A stretch of 64,000 nt of DNA from NCBI GenBank assembly GCA_049306275.1, contig JBAQQB010000135.1:1-64000 (forward strand), given 5' to 3'. Source of the stretch: JADJTT01 sp049306275 (GTDB lineage: Bacteria; Bacteroidota; Bacteroidia; Chitinophagales; Saprospiraceae). The position numbers were made by a program, and so were the translations under genes. Under the pieces are notes generated by a model. It saw nothing but the letters and a program-made list of their open reading frames with translations, was not told where the DNA came from and ran no database searches. How positions within the stretch are numbered: position 1 is the first letter of the stretch; the number at the start of each line of letters is the position of its first letter. Shown here in pieces: positions 1-8,263 of the stretch.

Positions 1-16
1 CGACGATAAACGAATT

Positions 17-586
17 TTATTTCTCTCTGGGAATGGTAGGCACACTATGCCCGTAGCTCTGCTCGTACTTGTCCCACGACATTTTCTTGTGGTAGTCGCC
101 GGCGAAGTAGGTGAGTATCTTTTCGAACTCCTCCGGGCCGCGGAATCCGGGCAGGGCCTGGATGATTTCCATATTTTCATCGAGGAACACGACGGTGGGA
201 TAGCCCAACCGTCCTTTGGTGATCTCGGCGGCCAGCTCGTGATAGCCCCGTTGGCCGTTGCGGCCTATAAAAGAGTACGTTTTGCCTTTAAATTCAACGT
301 CTTCTTTCATCTCGGCGTTGAACTTGACGGCGTAGAAATTTTCGTTGATGTAATTGGAAATGTAGTCCTGATCAAAGGTCGCGGCATCCATTTTTTTGCA
401 CCAACCGCACCAGTCGGTATAGAGATCGACCATAATCTTGCGCTTTTCCGTAGTGGCGCGCTGGCTGACTTCTTCCCAGGTCAGCCATTCGACGTCGCTG
501 CTCTTTTGAGCGGCCGGGACTGAATCATAGGGTGTGGAGAAAGAGACGGAGATCAGTACGAACGTGGCTGCGAGAATGATTTTCAT
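17..586 (-). CDS. Secreted thioredoxin-fold protein (thioredoxin_7-like)
   Basis: A 189-residue protein with an N-terminal hydrophobic export signal (about residues 1-17) followed by a thioredoxin fold with the redox pair CGWC at residues 60-63, preceded by a Tyr-Thr-Asp-Trp stretch. This CxxC and the later Gly-Tyr-Pro-Thr (cis-proline loop) are what thioredoxin-like thiol-disulfide proteins show. The export signal points to thiol reduction or disulfide handling in the periplasm. I chose the ATG at 586 rather than an in-frame upstream codon at 631 because it starts the signal peptide, is preceded by AGGAAA, and lies downstream of a good -7 element (612-619). The substrate is unknown. It sits just downstream of ribD on the same strand, but its own promoter suggests separate expression. 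Confidence 0.85.
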   Translation of the reverse strand: MKIILAATFVLISVSFSTPYDSVPAAQKSSDVEWLTWEEVSQRATTEKRKIMVDLYTDWCGWCKKMDAATFDQDYISNYINENFYAVKFNAEMKEDVEFKGKTYSFIGRNGQRGYHELAAEITKGRLGYPTVVFLDENMEIIQALPGFRGPEEFEKILTYFAGDYHKKMSWDKYEQSYGHSVPTIPREK

Positions 587-611
587 GGCGATTTCCTTAA
601 GCGTTCTGATG

Positions 612-619
612 CAAATATA
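612..619 (-). promoter_or_regulatory. -7 promoter element for the thioredoxin-like gene
   Basis: On the minus strand this reads TATATTTG, a perfect match to the Bacteroidota -7 consensus TAnnTTTG, 25 bases before the chosen ATG at 586. No convincing -33 TTG was seen at the expected distance. Confidence 0.5.
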
Positions 620-677
620 AACAAGGAACACATTGTGGCCGCGCTTTATGGCCCGGCATCCGGATTTTAAAAAAAGT

Positions 678-1745
678 TTAACGAATCGCTTTCAGCTGCT
701 TATAGACCTCTAACCGGTCGTTTTGAATTGGGTATGCTGCGAATGGAAGGCCTGACAGGATGGGGGCTTTTATCCCTTCTCCCAGCTGCACGGGAGCTGT
801 CAGCACCCTGGCTTCATCCCACAAACCCTCGCTCAGGAACTGCTCCAGCAGCAAAGTTCCTCCTTCCACCATGAGGGATGTCAGCGCGGACTCTGCCAGG
901 TACTTGAGCACAAAAGGTAGAAACGCTTTCCCGAACGGGGTTGTTACCACCCGTGCAATCCCCCGCCTGCCCTCGTAAAAGCCCGGATTTTCGGTGAACA
1001 CCCAGGTGGGAGCAGATCCGTCAAATACTTTGAGCGATGGAGGCAACTCCCCACGGGCGTCCATTACCAGGCGGACCGGCGATTTTCCGGGGAAATAACG
1101 GTTGGTCAGAGCAGGATCATCGGTCCTTAGTGTCTGAGAGCCGACGAGGATGGCATCCGTTTCGGCGCGCCATTTGTGCACCAAGCGTTTGGATACCTCT
1201 CCGGTCAGCCAGACCTGCTTGCCCGGCACACCGAGAAAACCGTCGGCGGAACGAGCGAATTTCAGGATTACAAATGGGCGCTTTTTGCCCACGAAGGTAT
1301 TCCGGATGGCGCTGAACGGCGCGCCCTCTTCCGCTAAAACACCTTCAATGACGGTGACGCCGCCTTCCCGCAACTGCCTGAACCCCTCGCCGTTCACGCC
1401 GGGGGAGAGGTCGGGGTTGGAAACCACGACTCGGGGAATGCCCGTTTCCAGGATCAGGTTGGTGCAGGGCGGGGTTCGGCCGTAGATACAGCAGGGCTCC
1501 AGCGATACATAAAGCGTGGATTCGTTTAATAAACCCCTGTCGCTTTCGCTGACCGAACGAACAGCTTCCACCTCCGCATGCGGCCCGCCATGGCGGCAGT
1601 GATAGCCTTCGCCGATGATCCGGCCCTGGTGCACGAGCACAGCGCCCACCATTGGGTTGGGGGAAACGCCGCCGGCGCCCAGCCTGGCCAGGTCGAAACA
1701 ACGGTGCAAAAATCGGGCCTCTTTCTCAGGATCAAAAAAATTCAT
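678..1745 (-). CDS. ribD: Bifunctional riboflavin deaminase/reductase RibD
   Basis: A 355-residue RibD, the usual length for the fused enzyme. The N-terminal deaminase domain (about 1-145) has the zinc/catalytic motif H56-A-E58 and the PCC...GRTPPC zinc ligands around residues 84-94; the C-terminal reductase domain (about 150-355) carries the NADPH-binding-type segments (TDAILVGSQTLRTDDP, MVEGGTLLL). It deaminates the pyrimidine made from GTP and reduces the ribose side chain, two cytosolic steps of riboflavin synthesis. No other rib genes are adjacent. The start Met is followed by the aromatic/charged N-terminus normal for the family. Identification is by motifs and overall architecture. Confidence 0.95.
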   Translation of the reverse strand: MNFFDPEKEARFLHRCFDLARLGAGGVSPNPMVGAVLVHQGRIIGEGYHCRHGGPHAEVEAVRSVSESDRGLLNESTLYVSLEPCCIYGRTPPCTNLILETGIPRVVVSNPDLSPGVNGEGFRQLREGGVTVIEGVLAEEGAPFSAIRNTFVGKKRPFVILKFARSADGFLGVPGKQVWLTGEVSKRLVHKWRAETDAILVGSQTLRTDDPALTNRYFPGKSPVRLVMDARGELPPSLKVFDGSAPTWVFTENPGFYEGRRGIARVVTTPFGKAFLPFVLKYLAESALTSLMVEGGTLLLEQFLSEGLWDEARVLTAPVQLGEGIKAPILSGLPFAAYPIQNDRLEVYKQLKAIR

Positions 1746-1776
1746 GCCGCTAACATAATTTCTTTTGGAAAAACCT

Positions 1777-1809
1777 TTTGGTAGTCAACAAGATATTTTG
1801 TTAATTTTA
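1777..1809 (+). promoter_or_regulatory. Promoter for the AP2/HNH-like gene
   Basis: TTTG (1777-1780), 21 bases, then TAATTTTA (1802-1809), close to the Bacteroidota TTG/TAnnTTTG promoter. It would start transcription about 30 bases before the GTG at 1848. Confidence 0.4.
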
Positions 1810-1847
1810 CCAAGGGAATGAATTTTCTTCTATAAATCAGAGAGAAC

Positions 1848-2411
1848 GTGTTATACAAAGTTAAACTCAAAAACGCGGAAGATCACGTCCTGCTTGACGA
1901 TAAGGTCTATGAATGGCTCACTACCGAGCCATACTATATCAAGGTCGGACTGATCAATAACCTCCGGAAGCACTCCAGCGGCTGCGCCGTTTTTCAGAAA
2001 ACCTGGAAAAAGGCAGACGGAGGATTCAAAACGGAAACTCTTTACCTGCACAAGATAATCGCCGAAAAGTTCCTTGCGAATACCAAGACCAGGGAGAAAA
2101 ACCTGGTGGGAAGCAAGAACGGCAATAAACTCGACTGCCGGCTGGAGAATATCGTCTATCGCTCCCGGGCCTCCGCCAGCCGGAAACGAAAAACCAGCTC
2201 AAAAGTAGGCTACACCGGCGTTTACAAGGAAAACAACCGCTACAGGGCAGTCATCTCCATCAACCGCAAAGCCGTGCACCTGGGCATGTTCTCCACCCCG
2301 GAAGAGGCCGCCATGGCCTATAACAAGAAATCCAAAGAGTTATTCGGCGATGAAGGTAAACTCAACGTCCTTAAGAAAACCTCTAAAAAAGAAGAAGACC
2401 ATAAAGAGTAG
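1848..2411 (+). CDS. AP2-domain protein with a degenerate HNH-like N-terminal half
   Basis: A 187-residue basic protein. Residues about 120-180 (VGYTGVYKENNRYRA ... GMFSTPEEAAMAYNKKSKELFG) match the AP2/ERF DNA-binding fold found in plant transcription factors and bacterial or phage HNH homing endonucleases. The middle (LHKIIAEKF ... NGNKLDCRLENI) has the layout of an HNH_3-type nuclease, with a first His and the final Asn, but the central His expected before the Asn-Gly-Asn is replaced by Ser-Lys, so nuclease activity is doubtful. It starts at GTG 1848; no nearby ATG gives the complete domain. It stands alone between ribD (divergent) and accD (own likely promoter), as a solitary mobile-type gene would. 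Role unknown; site-specific DNA binding is the safe inference. Confidence 0.75.
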   Translation: MLYKVKLKNAEDHVLLDDKVYEWLTTEPYYIKVGLINNLRKHSSGCAVFQKTWKKADGGFKTETLYLHKIIAEKFLANTKTREKNLVGSKNGNKLDCRLENIVYRSRASASRKRKTSSKVGYTGVYKENNRYRAVISINRKAVHLGMFSTPEEAAMAYNKKSKELFGDEGKLNVLKKTSKKEEDHKE

Positions 2412-2430
2412 CCGGACAAAACTTATTTCC

Positions 2431-2438
2431 TAACTTTA
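2431..2438 (+). promoter_or_regulatory. Possible -7 element for accD
   Basis: TAACTTTA, one mismatch to TAnnTTTG, 57 bases upstream of the accD ATG. No clear -33 element. Confidence 0.3.
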
Positions 2439-2494
2439 CGCCCTGTCATTTTCCTTAATCAGAGAGAGAATAACTCGTAACTCATTGGAAATCT

Positions 2495-3361
2495 ATGGGT
2501 TGGTTTAAAAGACTTAAAGAAGGTATCCAAACGGCTACCAAGTATAAAAAAGAGGCGCCCGACGGTCTTTGGTACAAGTGTAACGATTGCGGCGAGACGA
2601 GTACCATGAAAGAGCTGAGGGAGAATTTCTTCAAATGCCCGAAGTGCAGCTATCACGTCCGAATAGGCTCATACGATTACTTCGACCTGATCTTCGACGG
2701 TCGTTATCAGGAGCTTTTTCAGGATCTCGTGGCTTTTGACCGGCTGGAGTTTACCGATCTCAAACCCTATCGCAACCGCCTGGAGGAAGCCCGGCGCAAA
2801 ACGGGGCTGGGCGATGCCATGTCGGTCGCCTTGGGCAAGGTCAAAAAACGACCACTGGTCATCGCGGCCATGGACTTCAGTTTCATCGGCGGCTCCATGG
2901 GCTCCGTGGTGGGAGAAAAGATTTCGCTCGCCATCGATTACTGCCTGGAGCACCATATCCCCTTTATGATCATCTCCAAGTCGGGCGGCGCCCGCATGAT
3001 GGAGTCGGCTTTTTCCCTTATGCAGATGGCCAAGACATCTGCCAAGCTCACCTTGCTGGCCAAGGCTGGCATTCCCTACTTTTCCTTCCTCACCGACCCT
3101 ACTACGGGTGGCGTGACGGCCTCTTTCGCCATGCTGGGAGACCTGAATTTCGCAGAGCCCAAAGCCCTGATCGGGTTCGCCGGACCCAGGGTGATCAAGG
3201 AAACGATCAAAAGGGACTTGCCGGAAGGCTTCCAGACCGCCGAATTCCTGCTTGAAAACGGCTTCCTGGATTTCATCGTCGACCGCAAAGACCTCAGGGA
3301 TACGATAGGCGACTTGCTGCAGCTCTTTGACAAAGCGCCACAGCCGGTTACTCCTGAATAA
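2495..3361 (+). CDS. accD: Acetyl-CoA carboxylase carboxyltransferase subunit beta
   Basis: A 288-residue AccD. An N-terminal four-cysteine zinc ribbon (C29, C32, C48, C51) is followed by a crotonase-type carboxyltransferase domain with conserved segments such as GGSMGSVVGEKI, SKSGGARM and DPTTGGVTASFA. With AccA it moves the carboxyl group from biotin to acetyl-CoA, the committed step of fatty acid synthesis in the cytosol; AccA, AccB and AccC are not in this window. Its last 14 bases overlap the end of the convergent bshC gene. Confidence 0.96.
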   Translation: MGWFKRLKEGIQTATKYKKEAPDGLWYKCNDCGETSTMKELRENFFKCPKCSYHVRIGSYDYFDLIFDGRYQELFQDLVAFDRLEFTDLKPYRNRLEEARRKTGLGDAMSVALGKVKKRPLVIAAMDFSFIGGSMGSVVGEKISLAIDYCLEHHIPFMIISKSGGARMMESAFSLMQMAKTSAKLTLLAKAGIPYFSFLTDPTTGGVTASFAMLGDLNFAEPKALIGFAGPRVIKETIKRDLPEGFQTAEFLLENGFLDFIVDRKDLRDTIGDLLQLFDKAPQPVTPE

Positions 3362-4937
3362 CGACCAGATTCGTTTTGAGCGGATCGAGGTTTTCCAGCA
3401 GCACATCGAAAAAGGCCTCCCCATACCTCAGGTAGTAGGGGATAAAGTTGTCGTGCCGCTCCTGAAGGCCGTTGCCCGGGAATAGTTTTTCCTTCAAGCC
3501 CCGGAGCTGGTTGAGCTCGGTTTCGAAACGCTGTTTCTGCGCCCGCACCAGCCTGACCTCCAACTGCTCCAGGCTCTTGATCTGCCTGGCTTCCTCCGCT
3601 TTTACGGCGCCCGCCAGGGTGGGGTCCGTGGCTTCCGCTTTTTGGACGATGCTTTCGAAGATCTTGCTCAAGGCCTGTTTTTCCGCTGAGAGGCTAAGCT
3701 CCTGTTCCGACTTTTCGTGCACCCAGGTTTTCACGAGCTCCTCAGTGTCGCCCAACAATCCTTTCAGATCAAGCCCCAGCTTGTCCATTCGTTTGGCCGA
3801 GTTTCCATCTATCCAGACCACTGAATTGCGGCGCACCAGCATGGGAAAGTTGACGCCGAAGTGCTCAAACTGCCGTTTGCGCTCCAACCAGTATGCCAGC
3901 TCTCCGCCGCCCCCGACATAGGCCAGGTTGGGCAGGATGCTCTCCTGATAGAGCGGGCGCATGACGACGTTGGGACTAAAGCGCTCGGGGTGGGCTTCCA
4001 GCTCTTCCAGCAAGGCAGATTCGGTAAAGCTCAGGCTGGTATTGACTACCTTGTACTCGCCATCCTCCAGCTCAATCCGCTCCCGCAAGCCTTCCGAGAG
4101 GTAAAAGAGGTTGATCGGCCTGGCGAATGCCTGCGCGGAAAAGCCCAGCGATTCCAGCTCGGCCTGGGTTTGTCCGACAAGCGCATGAGAAGGCCTTTCC
4201 AGTAACTCGCGCCGCATATGAGGAATAAAATGGCGCTTGAGCTCAGGGTGGTCCATGTTGATCACCAGGAGGCCGTGGTCTTTGAACAGGCTGTTGACGA
4301 AGGCCTGCATGGCACGACCGTAAATTTCGTGCCGGCGGAAAGCCCCTTCGAGCTTCTCCCGGAGCGCCTGAGCAGCGTCAGACTCGCCCAGGAGTTGCAG
4401 CAACTCGCCGAGCACAGGCTGCAGGCTGCCAGTGCGCATGCGGCCGACAGAACCAGCTTCCTGGTTTTCCCAGACCAGTTTTTTCCCGAAAAGGTGGGCG
4501 TGGTTGATCTCTTCAAAATCGTGGTCCTCGCCCCCTGATATCATAACTGGAACTACTTGGGCCAAGGGGTTCGCGGAGGAAATAGCCTTTGCAAGATGAA
4601 TGGTGGACACGATCTTGTAGATGAAATACAATGGCCCGGTGAAAAGAGCGGGCTGATGGGCCGTCACCACCGTAAAAGTGGAGGGACTGAGCAATGCCTC
4701 GATATTTTTTTCGATGGCAGGCGTGCGCTCCAGCTCGCTGTATTGCTTGCGGAGCACGCTGACGAGGAGTTCCCGGGGGCTGTTCTCCCGGGATTTATCT
4801 TCGATAACTCCGGCAAAAGAATCCAACGTTGCAGGGTATTTATAGAAAGGTTTCAGACGTGGATCCTGGAGCGTATAAGCTTTATCGCGGCCCGAAAATT
4901 GGGGTATTTCTTCAAAAGGGAGGGTGGTAACGGTCAT
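3348..4937 (-). CDS. bshC: Bacillithiol biosynthesis cysteine-adding enzyme BshC
   Basis: A 529-residue protein of BshC length and layout: an N-terminal nucleotidyltransferase-like core (THQPALFTGPLYFIYKIVSTI, MISGGEDHDFEEINH) and a long central coiled-coil (about residues 395-475) before the C-terminal tail. BshC is the proposed last enzyme of bacillithiol synthesis, adding cysteine to glucosaminyl-malate. Bacteroidota are known to make bacillithiol or derivatives. I start at ATG 4937 (MTVTTLPFEE); an in-frame GTG at 4958 would add seven lysine-rich residues without family support. It is divergent from the lipoprotein gene at 5046 and overlaps accD tail-to-tail. Confidence 0.92.
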   Translation of the reverse strand: MTVTTLPFEEIPQFSGRDKAYTLQDPRLKPFYKYPATLDSFAGVIEDKSRENSPRELLVSVLRKQYSELERTPAIEKNIEALLSPSTFTVVTAHQPALFTGPLYFIYKIVSTIHLAKAISSANPLAQVVPVMISGGEDHDFEEINHAHLFGKKLVWENQEAGSVGRMRTGSLQPVLGELLQLLGESDAAQALREKLEGAFRRHEIYGRAMQAFVNSLFKDHGLLVINMDHPELKRHFIPHMRRELLERPSHALVGQTQAELESLGFSAQAFARPINLFYLSEGLRERIELEDGEYKVVNTSLSFTESALLEELEAHPERFSPNVVMRPLYQESILPNLAYVGGGGELAYWLERKRQFEHFGVNFPMLVRRNSVVWIDGNSAKRMDKLGLDLKGLLGDTEELVKTWVHEKSEQELSLSAEKQALSKIFESIVQKAEATDPTLAGAVKAEEARQIKSLEQLEVRLVRAQKQRFETELNQLRGLKEKLFPGNGLQERHDNFIPYYLRYGEAFFDVLLENLDPLKTNLVVIQE

Positions 4938-5014
4938 GTTCGGTTTTTCTTTTATCACAGAATGCTTCCCGGCCCTGAATGTTCAATTCCGGTTCTTCCG
5001 GACGGGAAAATTCC

Positions 5015-5022
5015 TATCTTTG
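5015..5022 (+). promoter_or_regulatory. -7 promoter element for the CRTAC1-mnmH-selD operon
   Basis: TATCTTTG, a perfect TAnnTTTG, 23 bases before the ATG at 5046. It fixes the start of the lipoprotein downstream of longer in-frame options. Confidence 0.6.
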
Positions 5023-5045
5023 CGGCCCACGAATATCACGATCTT

Positions 5046-7229
5046 ATGCGAATTTCCATCATTTTGCCGCTTCTCTTTGCTTTTGCCTTCACGGCCTGTC
5101 AGGAGGGACTGAAAAGCGGGTCGGACTCCCATGCCCGCATGGTGTTTTTGCTCGACAGTCTGGCCAGGAATGCCGACCCGATCAGCAATTTCCAGCTGAA
5201 TGCCCAACGGGCGGAGAACTGGAAAAAGCAGACAGAGACGCTCACAGATGAGAAAAATCTCACCCTGGCCCGGTTCAACATGGCCAATGAATTGCTCAAC
5301 GCAGGTCAGGCGGAGGACGCCATCCAGGAGTTTACCGCATTGATCAAACAGGTGCAGGACAAGGTTTTTTATGATCAGCTGGCTATTTCCTACCTGAAAA
5401 TGGGTGAGCAGCAAAACAGCGCCATGAACCCCACCTCCGCCGCTTTCATCGTTCCCATCTCGGAACAAGGCTGGGCCAGGGCTACCATTGGGGCGGAAAG
5501 CGCGATCAAGGTCTATGAAAAAATCCTCCAATCCTATCCCGATGACATCCAGGCCCGCTACCTGATGAACCTGGCCTATATGATGTTGGGTAAATACCCG
5601 GATAGTGTTCCGGAAAAGCTAAGGATACCCGAAACTGTCTTTCAGTCACCCAATCCGGATTTTCCTCGTTTTCCAGAAATGGCGGGATCGGTAGGGCTGG
5701 ATGTAGCTGGCCTGAGCGGCGGGGTAAGCATGGATGATTTTAACAACGACGGCCATCTGGATCTTTTCATGACTTCCAGCGGTGCTTTCGACCAAGCCAG
5801 GCTCTATTTCGCCAATGGCGACGGAACGTACAAGGATGCAACCGAAGCCGCCAATCTCACCGGCATCACCGGCGGCGCCAATACCGTGCATGCGGATTAC
5901 AACAATGACGGGTTCACCGATATCCTCATCCTGCGAGGAAGCTGGCTCGACCTCGGAGGGAATATCCCGAACTCACTGCTTCGCAACAATGGCGACGGCA
6001 CTTTCACCGATGTGACGATCGAGGCCGGGCTGCTCTCTTTTTACCCCACCCAGGCGGCGGCATGGGGCGACTTTAACCAGGATGGCTGGCTCGACCTTTT
6101 TATCGGCAATGAGGCCAAGACGAACAACCCTGTATCCAGCGAATTATACCTCAATAAAGGCGATGGCACTTTTGTTAACATCGCGCCACAGGTCAAACTC
6201 GACTTTCAGGCCTTCGTCAAGGGATGCGCCTGGGGCGATTTTAACAACGACAACCTGCCCGACCTGTTTGTCTCCGTCATGGCAGGGCCGAATATGCTCT
6301 TCATGAACGAGGGCGGGCAGGATCCCCTGAACTGGAAATTCAGGAATGTAGGCGCCTCCCAGGGTCTTAGCTATCCGATCATGGCCAATTCCTGCATCCT
6401 TTTCGACTACAACAACGACAACAACCTCGACATCTTCATCTCGGTCTACGATCCCAAAAACCTCGACGATGCGGCTAAATACGTGGCTTCGGAAATGCTC
6501 GGTACGCCACAGGAAGACGTGATCACGCCCCGTTTGTATCGCAATGACGGCAACCTCACTTTTACCGATGTCACCAAAGAAGCCGGACTCAGCAAGGCGC
6601 TGTTTGGAATGGGCATCAATTTCGGCGACCTGGACAACGACGGCTGGCTCGACTTTTACGTCGGCACAGGCACTCCCGACAACCGGGCCCTCATTCCCAA
6701 CCGCATGTTCCGCAACGTCGAAGGCCAGCGCTTTGAAGAGATCACCATGAACGGTTTTGGCCATATTCATAAAGGCCAAGCTATCGCCTTCGGCGATTTG
6801 GACCGCGATGGTGATCAGGATATTTACTGTGTAGTCGGCGGCGCCTATCAAGGCGATGCGGGCAGGAATATCCTCTTTGAAAATCCGGGTTTTTCCAACG
6901 GCTGGCTGACGATCAGGCTTGAAGGCCAGCGTGCCAACCGCAGCGCTATCGGCGCCCGCATCCGGGTGGAGGTGGAGAACCAGGCAGGGCAGAAACGCGC
7001 GATTTTCAGAACAGTTGGCACAGGTGGCTCCTTCGGCGCGGGAAGCCTCAGGGAGGAAATAGGCCTGGGCGACGCGAAGACCATTACCGCCGTAGAAATA
7101 ACCTGGCCGAAAGGCAACCGGGAACTATTTCTGGATGTTCCAATGAACAAACATATCCGTATCGTGGAGGACGCGAAGACTTTCGAGGAGGAAAACATGC
7201 CTGCCGTGTCCTTCAAAAAGCGATTTTAG
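5046..7229 (+). CDS. CRTAC1-like lipoprotein with FG-GAP/VCBS repeats and ASPIC/UnbV domain
   Basis: A 727-residue predicted outer-surface or periplasmic lipoprotein: signal peptide with lipobox FTAC near residue 19, a helical TPR-like region (about 60-170), then a beta-propeller-like run with seven calcium-loop motifs of the D-x-N-x-D-G type (DFNNDGHLDLF, DYNNDGFTDI, DFNQDGWLDLF, DFNNDNLPDLF, DYNNDNNLDIF, DLDNDGWLDF, DLDRDGDQDIY), and a C-terminal ASPIC/UnbV domain with GARIRVE and VEITWPKGN. Such proteins are abundant in marine Bacteroidota; the exact ligand is unknown. The reading frame is open far upstream, but the lipoprotein signal and promoter place the start at 5046. Its stop overlaps the GTG start of mnmH by one base, so the selenium genes are probably co-transcribed with it. 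Confidence 0.9.
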   Translation: MRISIILPLLFAFAFTACQEGLKSGSDSHARMVFLLDSLARNADPISNFQLNAQRAENWKKQTETLTDEKNLTLARFNMANELLNAGQAEDAIQEFTALIKQVQDKVFYDQLAISYLKMGEQQNSAMNPTSAAFIVPISEQGWARATIGAESAIKVYEKILQSYPDDIQARYLMNLAYMMLGKYPDSVPEKLRIPETVFQSPNPDFPRFPEMAGSVGLDVAGLSGGVSMDDFNNDGHLDLFMTSSGAFDQARLYFANGDGTYKDATEAANLTGITGGANTVHADYNNDGFTDILILRGSWLDLGGNIPNSLLRNNGDGTFTDVTIEAGLLSFYPTQAAAWGDFNQDGWLDLFIGNEAKTNNPVSSELYLNKGDGTFVNIAPQVKLDFQAFVKGCAWGDFNNDNLPDLFVSVMAGPNMLFMNEGGQDPLNWKFRNVGASQGLSYPIMANSCILFDYNNDNNLDIFISVYDPKNLDDAAKYVASEMLGTPQEDVITPRLYRNDGNLTFTDVTKEAGLSKALFGMGINFGDLDNDGWLDFYVGTGTPDNRALIPNRMFRNVEGQRFEEITMNGFGHIHKGQAIAFGDLDRDGDQDIYCVVGGAYQGDAGRNILFENPGFSNGWLTIRLEGQRANRSAIGARIRVEVENQAGQKRAIFRTVGTGGSFGAGSLREEIGLGDAKTITAVEITWPKGNRELFLDVPMNKHIRIVEDAKTFEEENMPAVSFKKRF

Positions 7230-8263
7230 TGGTACACCGGCTGGAAATAGCAGATTTTATAAAAAAGGTTGCAACAACCCCCGTGCTCGATGTGCGAACG
7301 CCCTCAGAGTATCTGCAGGGGCGTATCCCGGGGGCACTCAATCTACCCCTCTTCTCCGATGAGGAACGGGCTGAAATTGGAACCCTGTACAAGCAAGCCA
7401 GCCGTGAAGCTGCTTTTATGCGGGGCTTGGATTTGGTGGGGCCACGCATGACCGGCATGGTCAGGCAGGCCCTAAGCCTGGCGCCCGGACGCGAGGCCCT
7501 TGTCCATTGCTGGCGCGGCGGTCAACGCAGCGAGAGCGTGGGCTGGTTGCTGAATACCGCAGGATTTGAGATCGGGGTATTGGAAGGCGGCTATAAAGCC
7601 TACCGGAATCATATTCTCAGCTTCTTTGTAAAAGTCCCTTTCCGTCTCCTTGTTTTGGGAGGACCTACCGGCTCTGGAAAAACGGAAGTCCTTCACGCCA
7701 TGGAGGCCCGGGGCGCGCAGGTTGTCGATCTGGAAAAACTGGCCAACCACAAAGGCTCGGCATTTGGAAGTCTGGGCGAGGAAGACCAGCCCTCTTCAGA
7801 GTATTTTGAAAACATGCTCTTTGAGGCCTTCTCCAAACTCGATCCCGCTCGGCCGGTATGGGTAGAGCACGAAAGCCGCGGCATAGGCAGGGTGTACCTC
7901 CCTGACCCCTTCTGGCGGCAGATGATGGAAAATCCGCTGGTGCTGGTCGATCCCGGCATGGAAGCCCGCCTGGACCACGCGATGGATGTTTACGGACATT
8001 TCGAAGCGCCTCTGCTCAAGTCCTGCTTCATCAGGATACAAAACCGCATGGGTGGTCAGCACGTCAAAGCGGCGCTGGAGGCGATCGACGCGGGCGATAT
8101 CCGGGCTGCGGCCGCGATTGCCCTGGCTTATTATGACAAGACTTATTCCCACCACCTGGAAAAATATCCCCACGCCGATGTGCGGCGTCTTTCCATTGAA
8201 GGCATGAGCCGCCCTGAGGCTGCCGCCGCGCTGATTAACCTTGAAAACTCCATGCTGCAATGA
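7229..8263 (+). CDS. mnmH: tRNA 2-selenouridine synthase MnmH/SelU
   Basis: A 344-residue two-domain enzyme. The N-terminal rhodanese domain (LDVRTPSEYLQGRIPGA) carries the catalytic Cys94 in HCWRGGQRS; the C-terminal half has a P-loop GGPTGSGKT at 144-152. MnmH replaces sulfur by selenium in the wobble 2-thiouridine of Lys, Glu and Gln tRNAs, via a geranylated intermediate, using selenophosphate. The GTG start at 7229 overlaps the previous stop by one base. The ATGA overlap with selD downstream, which makes its substrate, gives strong context. Length and both motifs fit the family. Confidence 0.95.
   Translation: MVHRLEIADFIKKVATTPVLDVRTPSEYLQGRIPGALNLPLFSDEERAEIGTLYKQASREAAFMRGLDLVGPRMTGMVRQALSLAPGREALVHCWRGGQRSESVGWLLNTAGFEIGVLEGGYKAYRNHILSFFVKVPFRLLVLGGPTGSGKTEVLHAMEARGAQVVDLEKLANHKGSAFGSLGEEDQPSSEYFENMLFEAFSKLDPARPVWVEHESRGIGRVYLPDPFWRQMMENPLVLVDPGMEARLDHAMDVYGHFEAPLLKSCFIRIQNRMGGQHVKAALEAIDAGDIRAAAAIALAYYDKTYSHHLEKYPHADVRRLSIEGMSRPEAAAALINLENSMLQ

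Noticed and set aside
4557..5045. N-terminal extension of the CRTAC1-like lipoprotein, overlapping bshC antisense
   Set aside because: The lipoprotein signal peptide starts at 5046 and the promoter at 5015-5022 lies inside the extension.
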